Part shown: in pieces, positions 62,199 through 64,000 of the stretch | Numbering within the stretch: the first letter of the stretch is position 1 | How the letters are laid out: every line of letters starts with the position of its first letter | From: Dastarcus helophoroides | Taxonomy: Eukaryota > Arthropoda > Insecta > Coleoptera > Bothrideridae | Reading direction: 5' to 3' | DNA: 64,000 nucleotides | NCBI GenBank assembly: GCA_028583605.1 | Contig: CM053328.1 | Location: 2,800,896-2,864,895, forward strand | Program-made: the position numbers and the translations under genes | Notes under the pieces: generated by a model | Told to the model about the DNA's origin: nothing | The model's database searches: none | The model's input: only the letters and a program-made list of their open reading frames with translations

Positions 62199-62705
62199 TG
62201 GTGCGCAGTAGGTAGATGCGCAGTGGGTAGGTACGCAGTGAGTAGGTGCGCAGTAGGTAGATGAGCAGTGGGTAGGTGCGCAGTGAGTAGGTGCGCAGTG
62301 AGTAGGTGCGCAGTGAGTAGGTGCGCAGTGTGTAGGTGCGCAGTAAGTAGATGCGCAGTGGGTATGAGCTCAGAAGGTAGGTGCGCAGTAGGTAAGTGCG
62401 CAGTAGGTAGGTGCGCAGTAGGTAAGTGCGGAATAGGTAGGTGCGCAGTAGGGAGGTGCGCAGTAGGTAGGTGCGCAGTAGGTAGGTGCGCAGTAGGTAG
62501 TTGCGCAGTAGCAAGGTGCGCAGTAAATAGGTGCGCAATAGGTAGGTGCGCAGTAGAAAGGTGCGCAGTAGTTGGGTGCGCAGTAAGTAGGTGCGCAGAA
62601 GGAATGTGCGCAGTAGGTAGGTGCGCAATAGGAGGGTGCGCAGTGGGTAGGTGCGCAGTAGGTAAATGCGCTGTAGGTAGGTGCGCAGTAGGTAGGTGCG
62701 CAGTT
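62199..62705. repeat. 15-bp minisatellite GTGCGCAGTAGGTAG, array 1
   Basis: About 34 tandem copies with point variants, GC-richer than everything around. Because 15 is a multiple of 3, long open frames of five-residue repeats arise in several frames (TYLLR, TAHLP, GRCAV). No start context, no splice logic and no conservation beyond the DNA repeat support a protein. Confidence 0.95.
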
Positions 62706-63761
62706 TTTAAATATTTGATCTTAAATAATTTACTAGCTGTTAGGCATATGAGAAAATATTTGTTACAAAATTTGTAGCAAATTTTTTGCTTTATAATTTC
62801 TATCATAAACGTTAACATCATACAAGCTATAGAAACCGAGATAATTGCAAAAAAATGATTTTTAAAAAATTTGACCTTGAATACTTTACTAACGGTTCAC
62901 CATATAAAAAAATGTCTGCTACAAAACTTGTGGCAAATTTTATGCTCTACAAATTTTATAATAAATGTTAACATCATTGAAGTTGCAGTAACCGAGATAA
63001 TCGAAAAAAACCAATTTTTGTAAATTTGATCTTAAATAATTTACTAACTGTTGGGCATATGGGAAAATATTTGTTACAAAATTTGTCACAAATTTTATGT
63101 TCCACAAATTTTATTATAAACGTTAACATCATAGAAGCTATAGAAACCGAGATAATCGAAAAAAACCATTTTTTGTAATTCTGATCCTAAAAAATTTACT
63201 AACTGTTGGGCATATGAGAAAATATTCGTTACTAAAGTTGTCAAATTTTATGCTTTTCAATTTTTGTTATAAACGTTAACATCATGGAAGCTATTGAAAC
63301 TGAGGTAATTGCAAAAAACTGATTCTTAGGAAATTTGACCTTGAATAATCTACTAACGGTTGACCATATAAAAAAAGTTTTCGAACAAAACTTGTGGCAA
63401 ATTTTAAGCTCTAAAAATTTTTATTATAAACGTTAACATCATAGAAGCTATAGAAACCGAGATAATTGCAAAAAACCAGTGTTTGTAAATTTGATCCTAA
63501 AAAATTTACTGTTGGGCATATGAAAAAATAATTGTTACTGAAGTTGTGAAATTTTATGCTTTACCATTTTTATTATAAACGTTAACATCATAGAAGCTAT
63601 AGAAACCGAGATAATTGCAAAAAAATTGATTTTTAGGAAATTTGACCTTGAATAATTTACTAACGGCGGACCATATAAAAAATGTCTTAAACAAAACTTG
63701 TGGCAAATTTTATGCTCTACAACCTTTATAATAAATGTTAATATCTTTGAAGTTGCAGTGT

Positions 63762-64000
63762 TGGTGCGCAGTAGGTAGTTGCGCAGTAGGTAGGTGCGCA
63801 GAAGGTAGGTGCGCAGAAGGTAGATGCGCAGTAAGTGAGTGCGCAGTAGGTAGGTGCGCAGTAGGTAGTTGCGTAGTAGGTAGTTGCGCAATAGTTAGGT
63901 GCGTAGTATGTAGGTGCGCAGTGGGTAGGTGCGCAATAGGTAGATTCGCAGTAGGTAAATGCGCAGTAGGTAGGTGCGCAGTAGGTAGGTGCGCAGTAGG
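63762..64000. repeat. 15-bp minisatellite, array 2, incomplete at window end
   Basis: Same unit and the same entry junction (AAGTTGCAGTGTTGGTGCGC) as array 1, 1563 bp further on. It continues to the last base of the window. Confidence 0.95.

Larger units (their letters stand above)
61541..64000. repeat. About 154-bp satellite, runs off the window
   Basis: The word GAAACCGAGATAATTGC or a variant occurs at about 61574, 61730, 61883, 62039, 62832, 62992, 63143, 63296, 63453 and 63604. Two monomer types tend to alternate: one with TTTGACCTTGAATAATTTAC and ACAAAACTTGTGGCAAATTT, the other with TTTGATCTTAAATAATTTAC and CTGTTGGGCATATGAGAAAA. Minisatellite arrays are embedded at 62199-62705 and 63762-64000. 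Confidence 0.88.

Noticed and set aside
62026..62821. Open frames with TYLLR, TAHLP or GRCAV pentapeptide repeats resembling repeat-rich proteins
   Set aside because: A 15-bp minisatellite automatically yields five-residue repeats in several frames at once; no start or splice context and no conserved end domains.

Overview
This is a 64 kb piece of an animal nuclear genome, most likely an insect. It has spliced genes with GT-AG introns, hAT and MITE-type DNA transposons, a full-length non-LTR retrotransposon, and very extensive AT-rich satellite DNA. No prokaryotic features are seen. The order cannot be fixed from this window alone.

Two host genes lie tail to tail. (1) On the plus strand, 19621-47557, a nine-exon gene for the E3/E4 ubiquitin ligase UBE4B/UFD2. 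It has a conserved N-terminus, the Ufd2 core and a C-terminal U-box. A 24-nt first coding exon is separated from exon 2 by an 11.2 kb intron full of satellite arrays. Intron 3 is 4.4 kb, and the 7.7 kb last intron, inside the U-box, carries an antisense LINE. (2) On the minus strand, 54150-48829, an eight-exon gene for cytosolic endo-beta-N-acetylglucosaminidase (ENGase, GH85). The catalytic Asn-x-Glu is retained. I derived the exons from homology and splice phase. The summed coding lengths become multiples of three only if single-base insertions are removed: three in UBE4B (1172 aa) and two in ENGase (709 aa), plus one compensated pair. Either the assembly carries indel errors or the genes are decaying.

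Layout: 1-1450 heptamer and dyad satellites; 1450-3670 AT-rich repeats and a hairpin MITE; 5045-10645 a hAT remnant and a 5.1 kb hAT element with a foldback-type element nested inside it; 10.6-19.6 kb mostly non-coding, with a second foldback element (13.97-15.77 kb) and two MITEs; 19.6-47.6 kb UBE4B; 48.8-54.15 kb ENGase, with hairpin MITEs, a tRNA-like SINE and LINE tails in its introns; 54.2-64 kb gene-free satellite arrays (about 180-bp monomers in an alternating dimer pattern, about 154-bp monomers, and a 15-bp minisatellite).

The most unusual content is a family of foldback-like elements (three copies). Each has short conserved inverted ends, long arms built of tandem TTTCGA-rich units that flip orientation across a unique core of about 110-130 bp, and no coding capacity. 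A second family of about 230-bp near-perfect hairpins occurs five times. The word GAAATTTCGA recurs in many otherwise different arrays across the whole window. UBE4B acts in ubiquitin-chain extension and ENGase in cytosolic deglycosylation of misfolded glycoproteins; both belong broadly to protein quality control, but nothing here shows that they are co-regulated.
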